Part shown: piece after piece, positions 1 to 6,888 of the stretch
Layout of the letters: every line of letters starts with the position of its first letter
How positions within the stretch are numbered: the stretch's first letter is position 1
Assembly: GCA_964482235.1 (NCBI GenBank)
Contig: CAYZWU010000027.1
Location: 8,520 to 72,519, forward strand
Direction of reading: 5' to 3'
DNA from: CAYZWU01 sp964482235
Lineage (GTDB): Bacteria > Planctomycetota > B15-G4 > CAYZWU01
DNA length: 64,000 nucleotides
Made by a program: the position numbers and the translations under genes
Notes under the pieces: generated by a model
Told to the model about the DNA's origin: nothing
Seen by the model: the letters and a program-made list of their open reading frames with translations, nothing else
Databases searched by the model: none

Positions 1-1492
1 CGAGGTCCTCGACCGCGTCGGCGATTTCCGTGCGCCTCACGTTCCGGAACTGCTCCTTCACCTTGAGCAGGTCCTCCTTGATCATGCCGAGCACCTTCTC
101 CTCGCTCGACAGGATCGCCTTGTACTCCTCGATCTCGGCCCGGAGCTTGGCCGCCTCCTCTTCCAGCTTGGCGCGCTCGAGCCCGGTGAGGCGCTGAAGC
201 TGCATCTTCAGGATCGCATCGGCCTGGATCTCGCTGAGCGCGAACCGCTCCATCAGCCTGACCTGGGCCGTGGGTACGTCGGGAGAGGAGCGGATCGTCT
301 CGATGACGGCATCGATGTGATCGAGGGCCGTCAGCAGGCCTTCGACGATGTGGAGTCTCTTCTCGGCCTTGTCGAGCAGGAAGGCCGACCTGCGCCGGAT
401 CACGACGATCCTGTGGCGGATGTACTGATCGATGATCCTTCCAATGGGAAGGGTGTACGGCCGGCCGTTGACCAGGGCGATGTTGATGATGGAGAAGGTG
501 TCCTGGAGCGGGCTGAACTTGTAGAGCTGGTTCAGGATAACTTCCTCGTCCTCTCCCTTCTTCAAGGAGATGACGATGCGCATCCCTTCCTTGTCCGAGT
601 GGTCGCTGATGTCGTAGATCCCCTCGACCCTCTTGTCCTTGACGAGCTCGGCGATCTTCTCGATCAGGGCCGTCTTGTTCACCTGGTAGGGAATCTCGGT
701 GACCACGATGTTGGTGCGGCCCTTCTTGCCCTTCTTCTCCTTCTCGAAGTGGACCTTGGCCCGCACCATGATGCGGCCGCGGCCCGTCATGTAGGCCGAC
801 ACGATTCCCTGGCGGCCGCAGATTATCCCGCCGGTGGGAAAGTCCGGGCCAGGGATGATCTTCATCAGCTCGGGCAGCGAGATTTCGGAATTGTCGATCG
901 TGCGGATGATGGCGTCGCACACCTCGGCCGTGTTGTGGGGCGGCATGCTCGTGGCCATACCCACGGCAATTCCCTGTGCGCCGTTCACCAGGAGGTTGGG
1001 GAAGAGGCCGGGCAGCACGGTGGGCTCGGTCCGGCTCTCGTCGTAGTTGGGCACGAAGTCGACGGTGTCCTTGTCGAGGTCTTCCAGCACATGGGAAGAG
1101 GCATGCGTGAGGCGCGCCTCCGTGTATCGCATGGCGGCCGGGGGATCGCCGTCGATCGAACCGAAGTTGCCCTGCCCCTCGATGAGCGGCTGCCGCATGT
1201 TGAAGTCCTGGGCCAGGCGGACCAGGGTGGGATAGACAACGGCTTCACCGTGGGGGTGATAATTACCCGACGTGTCGCCCGAGATCTTGGCGCATTTCTT
1301 GTACTTCGAGCGGGGCCCCAGATTCAGGTCGTTCATGGCCACCAGAACCCGCCGCTGAGAAGGTTTGAGCCCGTCCCTCACGTCGGGAAGGGCACGAGAA
1401 ATGATGACACTCATGGCGTAGGTCATGTAGGAATCGCGCATCTCCTCGTCGAGCTGGAGAGACTCGATTTTCCGACCCACCTCTTCTGCCAT
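1..1492 (-). CDS. gyrA: DNA gyrase subunit A, 5' part (cut by window edge)
   Basis: ATP-dependent negative supercoiling of DNA; GyrA forms the DNA-cleaving part of the A2B2 enzyme. The gene enters from the window edge, so about the first 497 residues are visible. ATG at 1492 follows AGAGGTGAGCA. The N-terminal stretch EEMRDSYMTYAMSVIISRAL is typical of GyrA. The catalytic tyrosine is Y123 in AMRYTEARL (E. coli Y122). The region ends in the coiled-coil tower after the breakage-reunion domain. The quinolone-interaction segment reads HPHGEAVVYP (79-88), with Ala and Pro where E. coli has Ser83 and Asp87. ParC is the alternative, but overall similarity and the Tyr context fit GyrA; the C-terminal beta-pinwheel, which would settle it, is outside the window. 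Confidence 0.95.
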   Translation of the reverse strand, partial: MAEEVGRKIESLQLDEEMRDSYMTYAMSVIISRALPDVRDGLKPSQRRVLVAMNDLNLGPRSKYKKCAKISGDTSGNYHPHGEAVVYPTLVRLAQDFNMRQPLIEGQGNFGSIDGDPPAAMRYTEARLTHASSHVLEDLDKDTVDFVPNYDESRTEPTVLPGLFPNLLVNGAQGIAVGMATSMPPHNTAEVCDAIIRTIDNSEISLPELMKIIPGPDFPTGGIICGRQGIVSAYMTGRGRIMVRAKVHFEKEKKGKKGRTNIVVTEIPYQVNKTALIEKIAELVKDKRVEGIYDISDHSDKEGMRIVISLKKGEDEEVILNQLYKFSPLQDTFSIINIALVNGRPYTLPIGRIIDQYIRHRIVVIRRRSAFLLDKAEKRLHIVEGLLTALDHIDAVIETIRSSPDVPTAQVRLMERFALSEIQADAILKMQLQRLTGLERAKLEEEAAKLRAEIEEYKAILSSEEKVLGMIKEDLLKVKEQFRNVRRTEIADAVEDL

Positions 1493-1722
1493 TGCTCACC
1501 TCTTGATCTTGTTTTTTAACGCCGTAACTTGTTAATAATCAGCAGATTACAGACCATACACCCCTTCAGCTCGTTTTGACCGCTGCTGAAGTAAAAAGAA
1601 CAGTCGAGTATGCCTAAGCAGCCAGGGCATTTCAAGAATCTTTTTCCTTGCCTCTGGAAAATAACTTCTTTGTTTTTAAGGCGTTATCCGGTTCGCTCGA
1701 CATGGTCCCGAGCGGCCCCTGA

Positions 1723-3075
1723 TCAGATTGCCATCTCGATCAGAAAGAGGAGAAGTACCGGCAGGGAGATGAGAAGAATGATCGCCTTGAGCCGCTTCAT
1801 TCTTCTTTGAAACCCGCGGAGCGCATCCGACTGAACGCCCCCCCTCTCCCGGCCTTCGCCCGACAGATCGCCTGAGAAGAAGTGCCGGAGCAAGGCGATG
1901 CGAATGTCGATGCTGAAGTGGCGCAGGGTGGTGCGGGTTCTTTGATGCCGGCTGATGGCGCCCAGGAGCTCGAGGGTGTTGATGAAGAGCGCCGGATCGC
2001 CCAGAGCCGTTGCGGCGTACACGTCGGCTTCCACTTCGAAGCGGCGCGACAGGTATCCGAAGACCACGAGCCAGAAGAAGAGGAACGGCGGCCCGTAGAA
2101 AGCCAGGGCAGCAAGCATCTCGTCCTGAATGAAGGCAAAGGGCTCGAAGCGGTTATCCAGGATGAGAAGCCCCATGAAGAATGCGGCTGATAGCAGGATG
2201 AAGAAAAGGGTGTGCTTCCGTTTCCCGTGCCCCATTTCATGGGCCAGCGCGGCCTTGAGACTCTCCGGTCCGAAGAGGCGGACCATCGCATCGGTGAAAA
2301 GGATGTAGCGCCATCTGGGAAGAAAGCCGAGAATGGCCGCGTTGATCAGGAGCCCGCCCGTCCCCCACAGGAGAATCCCGCGCACGCGAAACCGCTCCTT
2401 CTCCATGAAAGCTTTCAGCTCGTCCCGGTCGGGGAACGTGTCCGGCAGGGGCTTCAGCCGCCAGAGAAGCCTGACGAGGGAGGGAAAGAACAGGGAGAGC
2501 AAAAGGACGATCACCGCAACAAGGCCGAAGGCGAGCGCCGGATTGGTGGCAAAAGCCTGCTCGACCCTTTCGTCGATGCGGATCAGATCGTCCAGGAGGA
2601 CGAGGCAAAGAAAGGGAACGACGATGACCAGTTCGCCCTTCAAACCGAGGATCAGCTCGCCTCTTCCCTGGTGGCGCGTCCGCGAGGCATCGGAAACCGA
2701 AGCGAGGCGATGCATGTAGTTCCGGCCCAGCGACGACAGGGCGAAATAGGGAAGAATGAGAAGCAGATCATCGACCAGCACCCAGCCGTCGATCCCGAGC
2801 AAGAGCGCGATCTGCGGAAGACCGTAGAGAATCATTGCCGCGGAATAGGATAAGGGCGGGACCAGCGCCAGCAGGACGCCCGGCCGGATCAGGCGCCGCC
2901 TCCCGGCCGATCGATGCCTGAGCCTGGCCATCAGGAGGGAGATCTCGCCGAGAGGGATCATTGCCAGGATGACGAAGGCGCCTGGGCCGAGAGGAGGACC
3001 GGACCCTGCGAGCGCCATGTCGAGGCCGGCCACGCAGGATAGGATAGCAACGGCTGTTGGAAATACGGGAAACAT
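1723..3075 (-). CDS. M48-family integral membrane zinc metalloprotease
   Basis: 450-residue membrane peptidase, probably HtpX/Ste24-like, acting on membrane or periplasmic substrates. The zinc site is visible: HEMGH at 279-283 and the third-ligand motif E347-VEA-D351. Several hydrophobic segments lie N-terminal to the site (roughly 5-50, 65-115, 145-165, 180-200, 235-255) and two follow it (290-308, 322-342). A last hydrophobic stretch closes the protein. The start is 3 bases after the stop of the cytochrome/deiodinase-like gene, so the two are almost certainly co-transcribed and coupled. HEMGH deviates from the usual HE(L/I)xH only at the variable positions, so activity is expected. Substrate unknown. 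Confidence 0.85.
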   Translation of the reverse strand: MFPVFPTAVAILSCVAGLDMALAGSGPPLGPGAFVILAMIPLGEISLLMARLRHRSAGRRRLIRPGVLLALVPPLSYSAAMILYGLPQIALLLGIDGWVLVDDLLLILPYFALSSLGRNYMHRLASVSDASRTRHQGRGELILGLKGELVIVVPFLCLVLLDDLIRIDERVEQAFATNPALAFGLVAVIVLLLSLFFPSLVRLLWRLKPLPDTFPDRDELKAFMEKERFRVRGILLWGTGGLLINAAILGFLPRWRYILFTDAMVRLFGPESLKAALAHEMGHGKRKHTLFFILLSAAFFMGLLILDNRFEPFAFIQDEMLAALAFYGPPFLFFWLVVFGYLSRRFEVEADVYAATALGDPALFINTLELLGAISRHQRTRTTLRHFSIDIRIALLRHFFSGDLSGEGRERGGVQSDALRGFQRRMKRLKAIILLISLPVLLLFLIEMAI

Positions 3076-3078
3076 CGA

Positions 3079-4359
3079 TCAGTGCAACCGGATCTTTTCG
3101 ATCTGCTCGTCCAGGGCCGTTCCCAGGGCGGCGGCGGCGGAGTCGGGCGACTTCCAGGCGATCTTCCCGGAACGATCGACGACGAAGACGCTGCCGGGGC
3201 GGCCGCCGTAAAGCAGCGAGACCTTGGCGGGCCACTCATCCACGAGCCAGACGGATTTATCCGGAATTCCCTTTCCTGCCAGGACATCGAGACAGACGTT
3301 CGCGCGCAGGGCCATGCCGGCGCGGCTCTTCGGCAACCAGTTCTCTCCGGCGATCGCCTCGGGATGCGATTCCGCCGTGTAGATGGTGAAGAAGACAACG
3401 GGCTTTCCCGCGTACCTGCGCGCCAGGTTCGCCATGGCGGCCGCCTCGTCGAGGAAGGCGGCGTGCGTGGAGCTCCCGAATCGGATCACGACGAGCCTCT
3501 TCCCGAGAAACCGCGAGAGGGAGACCTTCTGCCCGCCCTGCGTCGAGAGAGCAAAGGGCGGAGCCGGGATGCCGACCTTGAGCCGATCGAAGGGATTGAA
3601 CTTCCGGGAGAGAGACGACTTCCCCCTTTCGAGGCTGGGATGGCAGAGCTCGCATTCGTCGATGGCGCCGCGCTCGTTGTGGCACTCGAGGCAACCCTCC
3701 ATGGTGGGGATCTCGGGGGCATCGGGCTTTCTGCCCTTGGAGAGAAGGTCCTTGCCGAACGCCGCCTCTATCGCGCTTCTCTTTGGCGTGCCGTGGCAGT
3801 CCTTGCAGCCTGTCTTCATGTCAGGATGCTCCTCGTGGGAAAAGCTGAAGGTGACCTTCGGAATCAGGCTGCCCGCCGCCGCCTCGACCACGAGATCGGT
3901 CTTCCCCACCCCCTCCACGCCGGGAAGATTGCGGCGATAGGTGCCGAAGACCGGGCGTCCCGGATCCATGAGCCGAGGCAGGGGGAGGCTGAGGAACCGC
4001 TCGCGCTGCTCGCCCGAAAGCAGCCCGGCCGCCTCGGCCGCCAGGGCATCGATCCTCTCCTGCGCCGCCGCAGCCTTGGCGAGGATCTCGGCTCTCGATA
4101 TTTCGAGGCTCCTGCCGCGGTCCGGCTCCTTCCGGATCAGGGCTTCCGTCTCCCGCGCGATCCGGGCCCGATGAAAGGCGGCCTCCGACTCCTCGATCGC
4201 CTCGAGGATTTTCCGAACCTTATCCCTGGCGGAATCGTCGAGATCGAGAAGCTCGAGAGCTGCCAGATGGTCGAAGAAAGGATCGTTGATCGGCGGCTCG
4301 GTATCGCGTGCTGCAATGACGGGAACAAGAAGCACGATCAATGCAGCGATAAATCTCAT
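3079..4359 (-). CDS. Exported triheme c7-like cytochrome fused to a deiodinase-like thioredoxin fold
   Basis: 426 residues in three parts. Residues 1-17 are a signal peptide. Residues 35-125 are helical and charged, reminiscent of LTxxQ/Spy-type helices. Residues 170-245 carry three c-type haem motifs, CKDCH (185-189), CLECH (223-227) and CELCH (236-240), plus HEEH at 175-178 that could supply axial ligands. Residues 262-426 resemble the iodothyronine deiodinase family: VVIRFGSSTHAAF (290-302) aligns with the family's FGS-C-T-U segment, and FFTIYTAESHPEA with its second conserved block (xYIEEAHPSDGW). At the active-site positions Cys is Ser and Sec/Cys is His, so the redox pair is absent. Start ATG 4359 is preceded by AGGATAAAAGGT. 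Downstream partner is the M48 protease. Function unknown; a haem-linked sensor or structural protein is inference. Confidence 0.8.
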   Translation of the reverse strand: MRFIAALIVLLVPVIAARDTEPPINDPFFDHLAALELLDLDDSARDKVRKILEAIEESEAAFHRARIARETEALIRKEPDRGRSLEISRAEILAKAAAAQERIDALAAEAAGLLSGEQRERFLSLPLPRLMDPGRPVFGTYRRNLPGVEGVGKTDLVVEAAAGSLIPKVTFSFSHEEHPDMKTGCKDCHGTPKRSAIEAAFGKDLLSKGRKPDAPEIPTMEGCLECHNERGAIDECELCHPSLERGKSSLSRKFNPFDRLKVGIPAPPFALSTQGGQKVSLSRFLGKRLVVIRFGSSTHAAFLDEAAAMANLARRYAGKPVVFFTIYTAESHPEAIAGENWLPKSRAGMALRANVCLDVLAGKGIPDKSVWLVDEWPAKVSLLYGGRPGSVFVVDRSGKIAWKSPDSAAAALGTALDEQIEKIRLH

Positions 4360-4489
4360 ACCTTTTATCCTCGGAAATCCGATTCAGGAAACGTACAAAG
4401 TAAATACATAATGGAAACGGCTTCCGTTCATTAAATTTCGGAAATCGAGCCAGGAACCGTTTTCTGGACCGGAAAGGGGCAGTTAAGCC

Positions 4490-5176
4490 ATGCGTTTCTT
4501 GCCGCTTTTTCTCGTGATCATCGTGGCGGCCGCTCTCGGCGCGCTCGGCATGTACCAGATCCAGGGAGTCAGCAGGGAAGCCGAGATCTCGGCTCTCGAG
4601 AAAGAGGTCGCCGCCCTCGAGATCGAGCTCGAAACGCTCAAGGAATCGCTTCTGCGGCTCACGAGGCAGGAGCGCCTCGCCAGGTTCAGCGTCCAGGGGC
4701 AGGAGGTCCGCGACGGGGTGCGCCACACCACGATCCGCTTCGTGGAGATCGACGACCAGGAGCGGGAGATCGGGCCGCCCAGGATCTTCACCATCGAGGG
4801 GGACGTGGTGCACATCGACGCGCTGATCATCAAGTTCGACGACAACCTCGTGATCTCCGGCGACCAGAGCCGCGGCCATCCGCTGCTGCTCTTCCGCCGC
4901 GCCTACGGGGACAGGCAGGCTCCGTCGAGCGGATTTGCGCTGGACGAGATCGACGAGGTGCCGGGAGGCTACGATCCCAAGGGGTCGATGACCGCCTGGG
5001 AGAAGAAGCTCTGGAGCGATTTCTGGGAAGTGGCCAACAACCCCGAGGCCCACGAGGGCGTCCGCGCCGCCCACGGCGTGGTGAACTACATGCGCGCCAA
5101 GCCCGGCTCGAGCTACATCGTCACCCTTCGCGCTTCCGGCGAGCTCACCACGGTGGCCCGCAAGGCCGAGCCGTGA
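4490..5176 (+). CDS. Membrane-anchored coiled-coil protein of unknown function
   Basis: 228 residues. One N-terminal hydrophobic segment (about 4-21) is followed by a heptad-like, Glu/Leu-rich stretch (30-62), then a mixed alpha/beta region. The layout is a single-pass protein with a periplasmic C-terminus. The start ATG follows GGAAAGGGG at a 10-base spacing. The gene is divergent from the cytochrome operon, leaving 130 bases between starts. I do not recognise the C-terminal domain; the segment IGPPRIFTIEGDVVHIDALIIKF looks like a beta-rich core (quoted here only as approximate residues 101-123). No catalytic motif is apparent. Confidence 0.7.
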   Translation: MRFLPLFLVIIVAAALGALGMYQIQGVSREAEISALEKEVAALEIELETLKESLLRLTRQERLARFSVQGQEVRDGVRHTTIRFVEIDDQEREIGPPRIFTIEGDVVHIDALIIKFDDNLVISGDQSRGHPLLLFRRAYGDRQAPSSGFALDEIDEVPGGYDPKGSMTAWEKKLWSDFWEVANNPEAHEGVRAAHGVVNYMRAKPGSSYIVTLRASGELTTVARKAEP

Positions 5177-5337
5177 GATAGCGGCAGACGCCGCCCTGAT
5201 CGAAAGTGTTCGAAGCAATCCCGCCTCGAGCCGCTTCCAAGGCCTCCGATTCTCTGATCATGAATTGCAGGTGGCAATTACTTCCACATCGTCGTCATTG
5301 TAAATATCGTCGGGAACCGGCTACGCGCCCGCCGCGA

Positions 5338-6690
5338 TCACTGGATCGCCGTCTGAACGAAGTTGCTGAGCGCCACGCCCAGGCGGTCGAGGGCCTGGAA
5401 GGAGACCACCGTTCCCGTGTAGCCCGTGGGAACGGTGACCGGGATCGTTGCCACTCCCGACGGATCCGTGCCGGCCAGGGGCAGCATGCTGATCGGCGGG
5501 GAAAGGAAGACGAGACCGTACACCGTGGTGATCGGCCCGGAACCGGCCAGCGAGTAGGCCACGGTGACCTGGCCGTTCGGGACGGCGTTGCCCACGGTCA
5601 GGGAAACCGACTGGCCGGAAAGGAGATCGGGGATCTCGAGGACCGGCCCGGCGCCCACGTGGTAGAGGTCGCCGTTCCCGATGAGGACGAGCGATCTTTC
5701 CTGGCTTGCGGCGGCGCAATGATTGATGCTGCAGCCCGCACCGCTCATCCCGAAGGGTTCGGTATTGTCGTCCAGGTAGGCGGCGGCGACGCGCGTGTCC
5801 GTGGCCACGAAGCCGAGCGGCCTCCCGGCGTGCTCCAGCACGGCGGCTCCCCTTCCCGTCTCGAACTGGCAGCTGTCGAATTCGCCGAGATCGGTGAGAA
5901 CGCCGCCGGAATAGAGGAGGCGCGCGTTGTTGCTTCTCCACGTCGCTCCACCCGGTTCGCCTGCCGTGACGATGTGCCCGCAATACTGCGAGTAGGCCAC
6001 GTCGTAGACATTGTCCACCTGGTCGGAGAGCTTGACACGGACGCCCGTTCCTCCGTTGATGTCGAAGACAGCCACCCAGGGATCATCGCCGCTCGACTCG
6101 CAGGCAGCAAAGCAGCTGCCAGACACGTCGATCCCCCAAACCCTCGCATCCTGGGTGAAGATCCCCTCGGTGACGTATTCCCTGATCAGGCTTCCCTGTC
6201 CGGAGCTGTAGGACCAGAGGAAGAGGATCGGGTAATACTGGTGCGGTGCATTCGGCTTCCCCTTGCCGCCGATCACCACCCTCTGGCTGTCCACGATGGA
6301 AAGGGAGTGGAAGTCCTTTCTTTCGTAGACCGTCTGATCGTAATGGCTGTACTGGAGGCTCCAGCTCGGCCCGCTGCTCTCGTCGATCCAGGTGATGCTC
6401 CCATCCTCGCCAACAGCGACGATGCCGTTCGGCCCCCAGTCGATGTCATGGACGGCCCTGACCGCTGAAAAGGAGGCAACGACCGGGAAGGGTCCTTGAG
6501 GAAATTCATTGAGGTCGACGATGCTGATCGTCGTGCCCTGGTACGATGCCACGGCGCAGTAGTCGCCCTGCGGACGCAGGGTAACCATCCCTTGCAGGCC
6601 GATGTTCGCCTGCGGATCGATAGTGTGAACCGGCTGAGCGGCGAGGATTCCCGCCAGAAAAAAGAAGATGAAAAGGCTACAGCACTTCAT
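5338..6690 (-). CDS. Secreted beta-propeller-like protein with planctomycete-type C-terminal domain
   Basis: 450 residues from ATG 6690, which follows GGAAGGTGGTTGAA; an upstream in-frame start would add a non-signal N-terminus, so I reject it. Residues 1-18 are a signal peptide ending AAQP. The body has repeated short strands with WG/SW/ID turns (VHDIDWGPNGIVAVGEDG, DARVWGIDVSG) typical of WD40/YVTN-like propellers. From about residue 360 comes a beta-sandwich-like domain with LTVGNAVPNGQVTVAYS, SPPISMLPLAGTDPSG and VVSFQALDRLG. I associate this type of domain with secreted planctomycete proteins. It lies downstream of the kinase gene on the same strand, 198 bases away. Role not known. Confidence 0.75.
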   Translation of the reverse strand: MKCCSLFIFFFLAGILAAQPVHTIDPQANIGLQGMVTLRPQGDYCAVASYQGTTISIVDLNEFPQGPFPVVASFSAVRAVHDIDWGPNGIVAVGEDGSITWIDESSGPSWSLQYSHYDQTVYERKDFHSLSIVDSQRVVIGGKGKPNAPHQYYPILFLWSYSSGQGSLIREYVTEGIFTQDARVWGIDVSGSCFAACESSGDDPWVAVFDINGGTGVRVKLSDQVDNVYDVAYSQYCGHIVTAGEPGGATWRSNNARLLYSGGVLTDLGEFDSCQFETGRGAAVLEHAGRPLGFVATDTRVAAAYLDDNTEPFGMSGAGCSINHCAAASQERSLVLIGNGDLYHVGAGPVLEIPDLLSGQSVSLTVGNAVPNGQVTVAYSLAGSGPITTVYGLVFLSPPISMLPLAGTDPSGVATIPVTVPTGYTGTVVSFQALDRLGVALSNFVQTAIQ

Positions 6691-6770
6691 TTCAACCACC
6701 TTCCAGCTTGACTCTCGAATCGCTCTGACATGCCCTCCGAGCAGTTGAGGCCGTACCAAGGGCTTCGAAG

Positions 6771-6808
6771 GGCCGTGAAAAAGTCATCGAGCCTGAATCG
6801 GATCGTCC
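6771..6808 (+). repeat. Degenerate half-copy resembling the arm of the 42546-42714 palindrome
   Basis: GGCCGTGAAAAAGTCATCGAG and the following CCTGAATCGGATC match the left arm of the large palindrome at 42546 (ACCGTTGAAAAAGTCATTCGAG, CC-GAAAGCGGATC) with a few single-base differences and two one-base indels. No opposite arm is present nearby. It sits in the 198-base gap between the kinase stop and the propeller gene start. A decayed element remnant is the simplest reading; chance similarity cannot be excluded by eye. Confidence 0.4.
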
Positions 6809-6888
6809 TGAGCGGCCTCCACATGGAATAAGATCGCAATAGGACTGCCATCCGTTCGGTTTTGCCGGATTTTTTTAAATCATTGATA

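Noticed and set aside
317..1519. 400-codon open frame on the + strand opposite gyrA
   Set aside because: The opposite strand is unmistakable GyrA.
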